Assembly (NCBI GenBank): GCA_963556695.1
Contig: CAUWAG010000018.1
Coordinates: 5,022,001-5,086,000, forward strand
Length of the DNA stretch: 64,000 nt
DNA from: Anthostomella pinea
Taxonomy: Eukaryota; Ascomycota; Sordariomycetes; Xylariales; Xylariaceae
Reading direction: 5' to 3'
Below the pieces are notes generated by a model. That model searched no databases. It had not been told where the DNA came from and saw nothing but the letters and a program-made list of their open reading frames with translations. Positions within the stretch are counted from its first letter, which is position 1; each line of letters opens with the position of its first letter. A program made the position numbers and the translations under genes. Positions 26,864-37,804 of this stretch are shown here, piece after piece.

Positions 26864-29407
26864 CTTGCTGCCCCTGTGGATTGAGTTGTGGTGACATTAG
26901 TTGTCACGATGTTGCACTTTAATCCTCTTGTACTCATCCCACAACAGGTCATTCGTCGATGAAGCTAATAGTAGACTGCAGACCAAGACCATCGCAGAGT
27001 CTGCCTTGCAGCAGAAATACATCGATCTCCTGGAGAAGCGAATCAGTCAGTTGGAGTTGGCTGTGAACGAGACAGCCTCGAAGACGACCGAAGACAGCAA
27101 GGATGACACGAAGGTACACACAGAACTTCAATGGTTTACCTTAGGAATGAGGCAAACTACTAATGCTAACAATCGTCACAAGGACGCCTCCGACAAAGCC
27201 AAAGCAAGTGGACGTACGTAGTTGCTCTCCGAGAATGGGACAACTCGACGGCATCGTACAAGGACAAGAACGTAGCAGAAAGTCTACTGAAGAAGGAACA
27301 GCTCAAAGATGTGGCCTACGTGTACCGCCGCGTTGTCTATGGCACTTATTCTGGTGAGAAGAGGGCGTATAGTGAAATTGAGCTGGAGGACCCGAAGCTA
27401 GTCCAGCTATTGAAGAGCGAGATTGACAACAAATATCCGGGAGTCAACTTCGATGGCAACACAGTCTATATGCAGGCTCCTTTCCCAGCAATCGTAGGGC
27501 GAACCCCCCAAGCTGGCCGATCGTAACTAATCCTTCGTCTTAGATACACAACTGGGACAAGCTTCGCAAGCGGACAGAACGTGAACCGGATTCTCAAGCA
27601 TGCAAGGATCTCACGCATCTGCTCGACCGGATCGAAACCGCAGATGAACTCGAAGACTACTTCAAGGCTCGAGAAGCAAACATGAGCAGCAAGGTCACAA
27701 CCTTCGAAACCCTCTGGACGTTATTTCCGCCAAAGGCCCTTGTGGTTGTCAAGCCTTTCAACGGAGTAGCACAACTCTTGCAGGTTTCCAGCCCGCCAAT
27801 TCCATTCCCCAAGGCGCCCATCAAGAACATCTAGAGGTTGTCACTGCTAGCATGGTGCTGGGACTGGAATGGGAAGAAAATGGTCAAAGTCTACTACAAC
27901 CTCAAATTCTCTCGATTCCGGGGTACGAAGCGGATCGACGAGCTTGACTACTATGCTCTGGCCTACTTCAAGAATGCGGAAGAACTATGCAATAATATCC
28001 GAGATTGATCAAGGCAATTTTTGCTGACGACGAAGTTCTGCAAACTGGGTGCCGGTCAGAAAAGGATGTACGACGGTGCCGCATATGTGACACGCAGAAA
28101 GGTCGTTTCTGGCACCAAAGAAGACGACGAGGTGAATTCGGGTCGTTCAGATGACTTGAAGCAAGTCACTAACCGCGCGAACAGGATGAACTCGTTGGAA
28201 AGGACTATGAGGACGACGAAGATGCCTCCAATGCTAAGTTGGTTTCTGTAAGTGCATATGCCTAGCACCTGCACCTTGGAACCGACTCTTTGCTGACCAG
28301 AACAAGATCCAGGGAGAGATAGTATGTGACGCTCAAGCGTACCTCCAGCACGGTATGACCAGAGCCTCATATACCTCGCAGCGAACTGACAATTCCAGCT
28401 CATGCGACACGTTGTCATGCTTTGGGGGACTGGGAGCAATTTGACACGGAAGAACCTCAAACCGAGCTCGACGATGCTTTCGCCAATCTCAAAGAAGATT
28501 ATGTCAGGAACGGTTACGATGCAGTGAAGCAGAAAGCCGACTGGGACAAGGCCGAAGCACGGTGGAAGGCCACTATCAGGGAAAATTCGAATTACCTCAT
28601 ACTCCCAAACCGCTTGCTAGGCTATTCGACACGGGTCAAGCTCTGGGGCCAATTCAGTCCGTTTTTCCCCTTCGGAAGCGTCTCGAAAGCAGCTCGTCTT
28701 TGACGGGAAGAGTGGTTACTGACGATAGATGTTGCAGTGATAGATGACACCACTGAGCCCAGCAAACCGAACATGGACAAGTTTCACAAAGACTTGCAGC
28801 TTGAAACCAGGTACAGGGATCTCTTGAAGCATTGGTCTTCACACACGAGGAGGGGCACAAGTCTCGCCAAGTGGAAGATGTGGTGAAAGACAAGGGGAAG
28901 GGGCTCGTGCTACTCCTTCATGGTACGTTATTTCCCTGGTCTCGTGCTTGAATATAGCTGACTAGATACCCTAGGGCCTCCTGGAGTTGGTAAAACAGTG
29001 AGTCAATGTAGTCCACGTGTGCCTATTCCATATTGACAGTCGACGTGCAGCTTACGGCGGAGACCATTGCTGAAGCTACTGGCAAGCCGCTATTCGTCGT
29101 CAGCGTAGCCGAGATTGGCCTTGATGCATCCAGGGCAGAGAAGAACCTTGAGAAGCTGCTCCATCTGGCCACCAAATGGGAGGCTATCCTCCTGGTTGAC
29201 GAAGCCGACGTCTTTCTGGAGACCCGCGGCGCTACATCTGATGCGTCCCGTAACGCACTGGTCTCGGTCCTGCTGCGAGTCCTCGAGTACTACAAGGGGA
29301 TCATCATCTTGACGACTAATCGCATCAAATCAATCGATGTAGCTGTCATTTCACGGATCCATCTTGCCATTCGATATGAGGACCTCGGAGAGGACCAGAT
29401 GAAGAAC

Positions 29408-29421
29408 ATCTTTAGATTCTT
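29408..29421 (+). repeat. Left target-site duplication of SINE copy 1
   Basis: 14 bp ATCTTTAGATTCTT, repeated exactly at 29980-29993. It lies in the AAA coding sequence (Ile-Phe-Arg-Phe). Confidence 0.85.
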
Positions 29422-29979
29422 GGCCGTATGGCGCAATGGTCAAATGCGCCTGGTTGTGTTCTCGTTTGTGCGGTGGGCGACGAGAACAAGTGGGTTCGAA
29501 TCCTGCTATGGCCCCCTTTCTGACCCGGCTTGTGCGAGTCGATAACCAGCACACGACAGTGGAGAGGCCCCATTTTATCGCAGAGCCCGATAGCCAAGCA
29601 GCTTGTCTCCACAATACCCACTCCTGCGAGGTTTTCCCCCTTGTGGTTTCCCTCGCCAGCAGATAACAAACACCTACTCCACCCACCAATGCGACATATA
29701 TCGAACGGCTACTGGAACGATATGTACACCAGAGAACTGAGGTTCACTGGGTCGCTTTGTCACTAGATAGGAGGTTTTTCTGACGGAATCGTGCTTGGGT
29801 ATTGACTAAAACCATCTGAACACTCCAGATTGGTACCGCTACAGCGAGGATAGGCTCGTGCGCGGATCTGAATGTATCTAATTTGACACCTCTACAACCT
29901 TGCGATGCAATGGCTCTGGGAGGCGTGGTTTGCACTACTGAGGAGCTACCCCCCACGTTAAATACAAAACAAACAAACA
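29422..29979 (+). mobile_element. tRNA-derived SINE, full-length copy (558 bp)
   Basis: The 5' head (29422-29513) is tRNA-like. Its ends GGCCGTA and TATGGCC pair as a 7-bp acceptor stem, GCGC/GCGC forms a D stem, and GTGGG-TTCGAAT-CCTGC forms a T-arm. A GTTCTCGT/ACGAGAAC hairpin resembles a long variable arm; a proper anticodon arm is lacking. RNA polymerase III promoter boxes are present: A box TGGCGCAATGG (29429-29439), B box GGTTCGAATCC (29493-29503). A tRNA-unrelated body follows, and the 3' end is the A/C-rich tail ACAAAACAAACAAACA. Perfect 14-bp target duplications flank it. It interrupts the AAA gene in its coding sequence; SINEs need a partner LINE for mobility, and none is in the window. 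Confidence 0.85.
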
Positions 29980-29993
29980 ATCTTTAGATTCTT
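29980..29993 (+). repeat. Right target-site duplication of SINE copy 1
   Basis: 14 bp identical to 29408-29421. The AAA frame resumes directly within it. Confidence 0.85.
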
Positions 29994-30344
29994 CCTCGAA
30001 CAGCTCGAGCCGACCGATATCCATGACCGCGACAGCATCGACCAGTTCGTCGATGGATTCGGCTATTATTATAGCCTCAACGGGAGGCAGATCAGGAACG
30101 TTGTGTCTGCTGCTTTGGCATCAGCCCGCCACCAGAAGAATCGACAAGGTCAGGGCAGTGGAAAACTTACGACGGAGCATCTGAGGAAAGTCTGCGAGAT
30201 GACAAGGGCATTTCAAGAGCAGCTCAAGAACGAGTCGATGCTCCAGAGAGCCAATAATGAGGTTCCGGGAAGTCGTGGTCCTGCTTGGAGATAAGCTGTT
30301 TGCTTCACCTTGATCACCGTCTCTATGATGTAGGTTCCATTCCT

Positions 30345-30356
30345 TCTACATCGGCA
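30345..30356 (+). repeat. Left target-site duplication of SINE copy 2
   Basis: 12 bp TCTACATCGGCA, repeated exactly at 30527-30538. Confidence 0.75.
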
Positions 30357-30526
30357 ATGACCCAAGGTCATACCACCGCAACAACGGGGATGGGCTCGTG
30401 AGCGGGACTGACTGTACTTATTATCTTGATACCTCCACAACCCTGCGATGCAGAGGCTCTGGGAGGCGTGGTTTGCACTACTGAGGAGCAATCCCCCACG
30501 TTAAATACAAAACAAACAAACAAACA
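30357..30526 (+). mobile_element. 5'-truncated SINE, second copy (170 bp)
   Basis: It matches the 3' part of the copy at 29422-29979: CTCTGGGAGGCGTGGTTTGC, then ACTACTGAGGAGC, CCCCCACGTTAAATAC and the ACAAACAAACAAACA tail. The tRNA head and most of the body are missing. Flanking 12-bp duplications show that the short form was inserted as such, typical of incomplete target-primed reverse transcription. It lies just beyond the AAA gene. Confidence 0.8.
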
Positions 30527-30538
30527 TCTACATCGGCA
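30527..30538 (+). repeat. Right target-site duplication of SINE copy 2
   Basis: 12 bp identical to 30345-30356. Confidence 0.75.
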
Positions 30539-31120
30539 TCATCTAAGCTGTCTGCGAGATAGACTTTCACAGTTTCTCGATGGTGTCGATTGTCCTGATA
30601 CTGCAGTTTGATGGGAAATGAATATTTCAGTGTAACATTTCGTTGATATAAGACTACTCCTCGCTTGACCTTCTAGATACGAGTCTGACCACTCCGTCAC
30701 TGGCTTGTCCAGACCCCGAGAGAGGAAAAGTCATTTTGGGTATGCCCCATCAATCTACCTGGAGAGGGAAATCATACGAAGTTGGCGTCTTTGTTACATG
30801 GCGTCAACGAAGCGAATGCGACTATCGCGGCTAAGTAACTCTATATGTTCGACCGGACGGCCGGGAAGTTCATGGCTGCATGTGCTTAATGTCTTGCCCT
30901 CTCGAGGACAGGCGAAGAAATGACCTACCAAACGAGTTCCCGGAATTGTCTTGACGGACGATCCTGCTGTGTAGAAGGCACATAATAGAAGGCAAGGTGG
31001 CTAAGTATCTGCGATGGAAGTTACGTATAAGGTCCCGAACAACTCAACAGATATCCACGGTAGATTGATATGGACGTAGATGTCCATACTAACTCAATCT
31101 ACGAATATCCCTGCAGCCTT
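30539..31120. other. Intergenic, no gene seen
   Basis: GC-balanced sequence grading into the AT-rich block at about 31120. No recognisable gene. Confidence 0.4.
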
Positions 31121-31693
31121 AGCAACTAACTTAATAATAAAGCTATCGTAAGTTAATATTAACGTAAATATTGGAAATTTATAGTAAATTATTACCTTAA
31201 TATTAATAGTTATATAATACTTTAACAATAAAAATATTGAGTGATTAAAAAGTTAACATAGTTAAAAATTAATATTACCTCAAAATAAATAATACCTTAT
31301 TAATAATATAATTACGATTAAGATTATAATTTAATAAATAACATTATGATTTTTGTGGTAAAATTTCAATTAGTTTCATTTAATTAATAATTTAATCAAC
31401 GCTTAAAAATATTACTAAACTTATTTATATATAAAATCACGATAATTTATAAAAAAATTATCATATAATGACTTTTAAATTGAATTATTATACATTTAAA
31501 TATAAATAACTTTTTATAATATATTTTATTTATATTTATCAAATGTTTTTAATAAAACGAAGATTTTATCTATTTAAGTTTATTAAATTTATAGTTAATA
31601 TATCTAAACCTAACTTCATTGAATGTTTTTAATCAAACGAAGATTTTTATTCATTTGAGTCTATTAAATTTATAGTTGATATATTTAAACCTA
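31120..31693. repeat. AT-rich RIP-like block with an 80-bp tandem duplication
   Basis: Strongly AT-rich DNA without coding capacity, consistent with an old repeat mutated by RIP. Near its right end two units of 80 bp start at 31542 and 31622; each contains AATGTTTTTAAT, ACGAAGATTTT and TTAAATTTATAGTT and ends in AACCTAAC. The pogo-like element is inserted at the TA of the second unit's CCTAAC. Confidence 0.6.
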
Positions 31694-32970
31694 ACGTAGG
31701 TCACAAGCGAGCGGGACTCTTTTACCAACCTCCTAACTGCCATGTCAAATAACTTAACCACAACGCATTCAATTCAATTCAATCAATCGGATTCCTCTTC
31801 CTCAGAGGTTTCTATCTCTATTGTACAAGTTCGCGCATTATGGCCAGTGTTGCCGCAAACGCCACACCGTCGCTCACGCGCTGCCGCCTTCCTTGGACGA
31901 TGACTACCTTCATCCATTTCCTGTCTTGCCAGCTCATTACTATCCTTTGTAGCCTGAAGACTCACTATATCTTTAACAGAAAGTATTCCTTCTTTCACCA
32001 AATATTTGTTTTTTGTTCTTTGGCGTTTACTTAATAAGTAATTGGCCTCATCTAGCTCGCAGACCCAGGAATCAACCAAAGCGACCTTGTGCATAAGACC
32101 ATATGTAGCCTTTAAAAACGAGCTCAACGCATCAATTATTGATATAGGTGAGCTTTTCTGGTGGTTTCTGACTCGATTTCGGATATAAACCGATTGGTTT
32201 ACCGCTTCGTTAATAGTGTGTCAGATAAAACAGATAAGAACATCGTGCGCAGAATGACTGCACACCTTACCCTTTTGGTCTAAGGGTAAAATCCAACAAT
32301 GGTGGTGGGCGTCTTGGAAGTCCAAGTAGTGGGTGGCAGATTGGGGTCTGGTGACGGTGTTCGTATGACAGCAACAGCATCTAGCTTTGAAATGACACTT
32401 TCTGGGTCAAAAGGAACAAGCTCAGTGGCACTGAAACCTGCTCGGATGTTTCCTGGCGTCATAGCAGTGTTGTGTGCTTCACAAAACGCTGTGAGGAAGT
32501 CTTCCTTTGAAACATGGGTTATATGACGCTGGATGAGATCCTCAATCATGCGACCGTAAGCTTGTTTGAGCGGGCTAAAACAGCTGACATCTAAAGGCTG
32601 GAGCCTGTACGACGAGTAGGCAGGCATGGAAAAAGTAATGATGCTATTGTTCTGACAGTTATGAAGGAGCAAATGGCATTCTCTTCGGAAACTATAAGTT
32701 TCAAAGAATTGGGCATGCTATCGCGTCGTGATGATCGGCCGGTGATTCTTTGAGCCAGTGTAGAGATTGGTAGGTGGAAAGTTTTAGCAAGCTTTTGAAC
32801 AGAAATATGAGGATCTCGTTTTTTAGCTTGGACAGCTAGCTGCATGTCTGAATCATTATAATGCGGTGCCATTGTCGTGGGTGGAGGAATACTGGTTGGA
32901 AGTTAGAAGTTTGAGAGGTTCATGAAAGTGTCCCACTCGCTTGTGTGTCCTGCTCGCTTGTGACCTACGT
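31694..32970 (-). mobile_element. Pogo/Fot1-like DNA transposon, internally deleted (1277 bp)
   Basis: Terminal inverted repeats begin ACGTAGGTCACAAGCGAGC on both sides, with TA target duplications at 31692-31693 and 32971-32972. Inside the termini the ACAAGCGAG word is repeated in tandem (clearest at the right end). The interior encodes remnants of a transposase. The element is 583 bp shorter than its relative at 51754-53613 because the middle of the gene is missing, so it would depend on another copy to move. Confidence 0.85.
31783..32872 (-). pseudogene. Transposase remnant, catalytic core deleted
   Basis: From 32872 the remnant reads an N-terminal helix-turn-helix (MAPHYNDSDMQLAVQAKKRD, then ISVQKLAKTFHLPISTLAQR) up to NAICSFI. 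It then jumps directly to CQNNSIITF, which in the longer copy lies about 200 residues further on. The first two acidic catalytic residues are therefore lost. The third region (LQPLDVSCFSPLK) and a C-terminal CCHC zinc knuckle (CGVCGNTGHNARTC) remain, but in different frames. The zinc knuckle is better preserved here than in the other copy. Confidence 0.8.
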
Positions 32971-32972
32971 TA

Positions 32973-33560
32973 CTAATAACTATATAATTATATTTTAAAT
33001 TATATATGGAGGAAAAATTGGAACAATAAAGTGATATAATTATTTATAACGTAAATATTTTAACACGGCTTTTTTTAATAAATATTTATAAATAAATATT
33101 TATAATAAAAAAAAGATTTTTTTCTTAAAAAAACCTAACCAATAAACTTAAACTTAAATCTTAACCTTTTTATGTCTTATTTTTTTTAAAATATTTCTTG
33201 ATAAATAACGTTAAATAAGACTGACCACGACTTTTTTAAACGTTTAAAAATATAGATTTCGTTGTTAATATTCTTATAAAAAATTTAAACAGCCGAAATG
33301 TTTTAAAGTCAAACGCCCTAAAAATTAAAAGTCTCGTTTAACTATATGAAATATTTTAAAAAAAACATTTATTTATAAATAATATTATATAAAACTAGCT
33401 ATAACCTTTTCAAACGCTTGAACGTTTAAATCTTACTTATAATATTTTTTTTCAATTTATTATCGCTAATAAAAATCACCTAAAAAAGTCCTTATATTTT
33501 ACATTAACCCATAACAATATCAATTCCTGGAAACAAAACCTCTTATTAATATACGCGCAT
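32973..33560. repeat. AT-rich RIP-like block
   Basis: Continuation of the AT-rich DNA that the transposon split. No coding capacity. Confidence 0.6.
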
Positions 33561-34395
33561 TAATTAAACGATCACGAGGTCGTAGATAGTGTTAACTCAA
33601 CTCCACGAAGGGGTCTTGTTAACGTGAATTGAGTTGGTCGGGACCTTGGTCAAGTACAAGGCCAAAGGGCAGACTAGATGGTCTGCATTGCGATGCGATC
33701 CGCACCCTCCTCCAGTCTGTATGGCCTCTGCACTTGCAGTGTCTGGCTGCTCTGCGACTTTATCGACCCAGGTTCCAGCCCCCCTGGCATCCATAGGTAA
33801 GTCGACCATGCATCTGTGCTGATCGAGAAAGCGATATAATACATAGCTCGACAAGCGGCCCGGCGACTCCCCCTCTCTCACGCCCCTTTAGCCTTCTTTC
33901 AGAGACCTATCACATAAAGCCTTCTTTTTCTTATCTCCTACACCTTCCTCCCTGGATATCCCGTTCGACCCTCGACGTGCTGGATCTCAAGTTGGCCTGG
34001 GCAGCTTCGAACACCTTGCGAGATGTTCAGCCGTAGCCGTCGTTGTTTCTTATCATCGATCCATCTGCCTGCAAAAGCACAGTCTTGCGGTTGGCATTGT
34101 AAAGACCTGGGCAAAGTGCCCGTGTATAATGAATAAGTACAAGAAAAATAATCTGTGTAGGAAATCATTTTGCAATGCTGCTGTCGATGCTGCTGTCGAT
34201 ACTGCTGTTGATGTGTGTATATCAAAGAACAGAGTTAGCGGTGGAGGTCTTTCTATATATGGCTCCGACATCGAGACCAGGTTTGGTTTTCTAACACCTC
34301 GAGGGCGTTCAGGGATTCAAGCTTCGAGTTCCCGGCGTAGAGGTTCCCCTGAGGAGCCGCGACGTTCCTTGACTGGAAGGACATAACTACTCTAT
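33561..34395. other. Intergenic, no gene seen
   Basis: GC-balanced DNA. Imperfect inverted words TTAACTCAACTC and GAATTGAGTT occur at 33593-33634. Minus-strand frames (33597-33881, 33938-34225) show no features I recognise. Confidence 0.35.
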
Positions 34396-34621
34396 GGCTG
34401 AGGCTTAACATGGCAATGTACCCCAAGACACCTATCGGGCCCTCGTCTCGCATCCCGACCGAGAGCTGACCCCCGAACAAACCCGCAGCAACATCGAGAA
34501 CGTAATGGCCAACCTTCTGAAGGTCTGCATGCAGTACGAGGATGCCTACCGACGCATCCGTGGTGGTGATGCATTCTGGCTCCTCATCCTCTCGGCTTTT
34601 GTTGATGGTGATGGTGATTGA
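34396..34621 (+). pseudogene. Orphan coding-like fragment, about 70 codons, no start codon
   Basis: A frame opening after a TAA and running to TGA at 34619-34621 reads GNVPQDTYRALVSHPDRELT, then PEQTRSNIENVMANLLKVCM, then QYEDAYRRIRGGDAFWLLIL. It has natural amino-acid composition, predicted amphipathic helices and no in-frame start, so it looks like a last exon or remnant. I see no clear acceptor site or upstream exon. Family unknown. Confidence 0.3.
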
Positions 34622-36148
34622 TGAAGCAAGTTGATACTGCAAAGCAAGCGTTGGTTGTTGTGAGTGTGTATGGATGTGGTGGATGTGGTGGATGAGGATG
34701 AGGAACGCCAATCAACATCCTGCGATGGTCTGAGAGAGGTTTCGCAACTGGATATTCCAGCCTGTCGATAGCTGTCCGGTCCAGAATCCGTGACCTAGCA
34801 ACTCCTCAATATCCCCATCGCCACCAATCATCATGGTAAGATAATTTGGGCCGACTCTCAAGCCAGTATGCTATGACTCCCCAGCGTCTCATGCGTTATC
34901 GTTGCAATGTGGATCCCGTGATGGCGAAGAGGGCGTACTAAGGTGGCATGGAGTGACGATCTAAGGGAAGACTGTCCAAGTGCTTGTGTGTGACTCTGTC
35001 GAAGTGTTTGTGTGTAACTCTATCCAAGTGCTTTTGTGAGCATACTTGCCACTGATTCGGAAGTGCTAGGGACCACCATCAAGACAGCAAGGTTTGGAGA
35101 CCCCATGACTATCAGATGCAGCTGTAGTTATCTACATCTGGTCTCGGCAGAGGTATTTGATTGATAAATTTCTGAATACATGCAGGCACTAGGTAGGTAG
35201 TCAAGAAGACGAGTCAAGCAGCAATTCACGACACCATACGAAGAAATATTGATTGTTCACAGATTTTGATTGATAGATATCGAACATGGTTTATGATGTA
35301 CAATACTCTGTCCAGAGATCTCCTCGGCACCCCAGGAACCCGCGAGGGCCCCGGAGCCGGAGGCTGGAGTCGCCATCGTCGGGCGACCCAGCAAGATAGT
35401 AACGTCCCCTATTCATCCGCCCGCCAACAGATTGCTATGTTCAGTGTGCTTCTAATATGTTTGTTCCAACAGACAGTGGTGTACAACAGGATCGGATGCT
35501 GCACACGGATGGTGAAGTCCCTTCCGGCATCCCGCTTTTCCGTCTTTTCCTATCCAGAGCGCCAATACAAAATAGATACTATGAAGGTAGACACTAGTGA
35601 TTATCACCAGGTTATGAAGCCGGACACCCGACCTCCCCAATACCGTCGCAGGCCGCGTTTCGAGTCAGGGGCGATGAGGGTGTCGTGGAGATGGGACCCC
35701 GAGTCTATGCCATATCCCGCCAGTCCGGTGTTCCGATGTCCGGTTGATCCGTAGCCTTGTATGTGTAATGCATATGTAGTAGTTCGCCGACTTCTTCATT
35801 GCGTGCCCAACACCGAGCTAAAAACGCCAAGGGAGATGCAAAAGTGAAATATGTGCACCGAGGCCCGGTTCTCCGAAACGCCTCGCGTGGAATGGGTGTC
35901 CAACAGTAGAAAAGACACTAAGGCGCTTCCGCTGATTCATTGCCTAAGCTCGTGGTGCTGTCGGGGCTGTGGGTGCATGTGTCAGACAAGTGACCAGTGG
36001 CATCTCTCTATGTGCAAGACGGGAAATCCATGAAACGTTTCAAATGAGTGTAAGTGACGTTGGAGTCGTAATGGTCGTTAGGTTTCGTAAGATGAGGCCC
36101 GTGAAGACCGCTCGTTGACCAGATCGAGTCGAGGGGGTATCGCAAGGT
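34622..36148. other. Intergenic with a 24-bp tandem repeat
   Basis: Three diverged 24-bp units start at 34972, 34996 and 35020 (core CTGTCCAAGTGCTTGTGTG). The 162-codon plus-strand frame at 35266 lacks any recognisable domain and is not supported as a gene. Confidence 0.45.
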
Positions 36149-37804
36149 CTATTTCCTCAGTGAGACTCGATCGGTCAAGTTGCGCCAGAATCCAGGGCGC
36201 TTTCGTTCCATGCCGCTGATGGCACACATGGTTGCTTCGCGCACCATGGGGCCCACGATATCCTCGTCGCCACGTTGGGGGAACTTTCCCTCGGCGTCCA
36301 TCCTTGGTACGATGGTAAGGCCTCCTTCGTCAAACTTCTCGCAGGCGGTTGCTTCGCCGCTGGCCACAACCGCCTCTGCCACCTCATCGTGGTGACCACG
36401 CCAAGTCCGCTGCGTCTCGGCCCATTTCGCCTCAGTGAGCGCGTAGGTCTTGGAGGTGATGCCGTAGTGCTCGCCAGTCCGAACCAGGTGTTTCGTGTAG
36501 TTGACCCGCGCAGTTTCCCAGTCGGTTCGAAGCTGTTGCAGAGAATACAGGGCCGTCACCTCTGGCTTGTACGGGATCGGCATGATGGTGAAGTTGGCGT
36601 GGCCCAGCCGATCAGACCAGGCGTCTGGTGCGGGCATGGGGTGCAGTTCCTTCGAAGGCGGCATCCGGAAAGACGAGATCGACGGCTTGGTGCTGAGCGG
36701 CGGTGAGAGGACCAGAGGCGAATGGGGTTCTCCTTCGGTTGGACACGCGATCGCTGGTAGTTCAAGTGGCGAGGGCTGTGCGGTGTGCTGCTCGGTGGAC
36801 GTTCCGGTCATCATCGGCGGCAGAAGGGGAGTATGCGCTTGAGACCGCTCCCGCTCAATTGAGGATAGAATGCTGTTGGCCTTCTCGATATCCAAGGGCC
36901 CCGGCAGGGTGACGCTATCACTGCTCTCATAAAATGACAGAGCAGGGGTTGGCGGCAAAGGCGGCTCGTTTGTGCGGTCAGGCACGAACCTGCCCGATGT
37001 TGACAGAGAAGAAGAACGGCTTGAAGCCGCTCGGGACAGCGTTGGGCGTTGCTCGAAACCATAGTCGGATACGGGAGAGTTGATTGCGCTGGACTTTTTG
37101 GGCATCTTCCACCTGCTCAAAGACGGGAATCGGGACCCGAGCTTATGCGAAAAGCCCATGAACGGTGGTTCTGATCCGTTTCGACGCTTCTTCAATGAGC
37201 TTGGGCTGGTATGGTAGTCGCTGTCGCTGAGGAACCCAATGTCGTAATCGACGTCTCTACTCTGGGCATATGCATAAAAGTTGGATGTGCTTTGCACCAA
37301 GTCGGCGTCCCTGTGCATGCAAGGTTCGTCGCCTAACACGAGCATTGTCAGCTTTGGAGATCTTCACTAGCTAGCAACGATGAAGAGTTAAAACCTACAC
37401 AGGCAGTCGTAAAGATCAAACCGATACGACGCATCGTCATCATCGTCGCTGTCGTCTCGGTCGTCGTCACTGTCAAAACTCCCGTATTCGAATGGCTCTT
37501 CTTTGACATCGTCCAATGTGCGTTTGCCAGATGTTTGCGTTGCTTGCTTCGGCGAAGAGGGCATCGCCTCGGGGCTCGCCGGTGTCGCCAGCTCGAAGGA
37601 CGACATGGAGCTGGAATACCGGAGGTGGCCTCGCGCAGAGAAGGTCGGGGTTACGGGTGAGGTAGCGTCGGAAGAGGATGAGTCTGTCGTGTAGACATGG
37701 TAGAAAGCCTCGCCATCAACACATTCGGCCTGCGCCGCCTCCTCGGCTTTCCTCCGCTCTTCGACCAGCAATGGCAATTGCAGAGGTCGTAGTCTAGGAG
37801 ACAT
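36149..37804 (-). CDS. Conserved-looking hypothetical protein, Ser/Pro-rich
   Basis: Two exons (37804-37399, 37332-36149) flank a 66-bp intron with GTAGGT donor and GTTAG acceptor and join as DLYDCLC|DEPCMHRDADLV; 529 residues. The N-terminal half is Ser-rich with an acidic run (DSDDDRDDSDDDDD, about residues 112-125). The middle is Pro/Ser-rich and probably disordered. The C-terminal part is ordered: LQQLRTDWETARVNYTKHLV, YGITSKTYALTEAKWAETQR, a helical KW/HHDEVAEAV block, and FWRNLTDRVSLRK at the end. No signal peptide or membrane helix is seen. Function is unknown to me. The intact frame and a Cys/His-containing junction across the intron suggest a real, selected gene, unlike its neighbours. 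Confidence 0.75.
37333..37398 (-). other. Intron of the hypothetical gene
   Basis: 66 bp, donor GTAGGT, AGCTGAC branch, GTTAG acceptor; phase 1. Confidence 0.75.

Larger units (their letters stand above)
26940..30294 (+). pseudogene. AAA+ ATPase with long fungal N-terminal region, disrupted by a SINE
   Basis: The recognisable order is a coiled coil (KYIDLLEKRISQLELAV), a large N-terminal region (YRRVVYGTYSGEKRAY, HNWDKLRKRTERE, LAWCWDWNGKKMVKVYYNLKF), then the AAA module: GPPGVGKT (Walker A, 28975-28998), ILLVDEADVFLE (Walker B, about 29190), ILTTNRI (sensor 1). Several introns have good sites (for example 27493-27543, 28999-29050). The gene is broken by TAG at 27832-27834, TGA at 28006-28008, a frameshift near 28815 and a 558-bp SINE at 29422. 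After the SINE the frame resumes with FFLEQLEPTDIHDRDSIDQF and the AAA lid region to 30294. Substrate unknown; such fungal AAA proteins are poorly characterised. Not functional as it stands. Confidence 0.7.

Noticed and set aside
29422..29513. Genuine tRNA gene at the SINE head
   Set aside because: There is no proper anticodon arm, and it is joined to a longer body with a tail and target duplications, so it is a tRNA-derived element.
34253..34711. 152-codon minus-strand reading frame as a gene
   Set aside because: It is largely antisense to the coding-like fragment on the plus strand and has low-complexity His/Thr runs.
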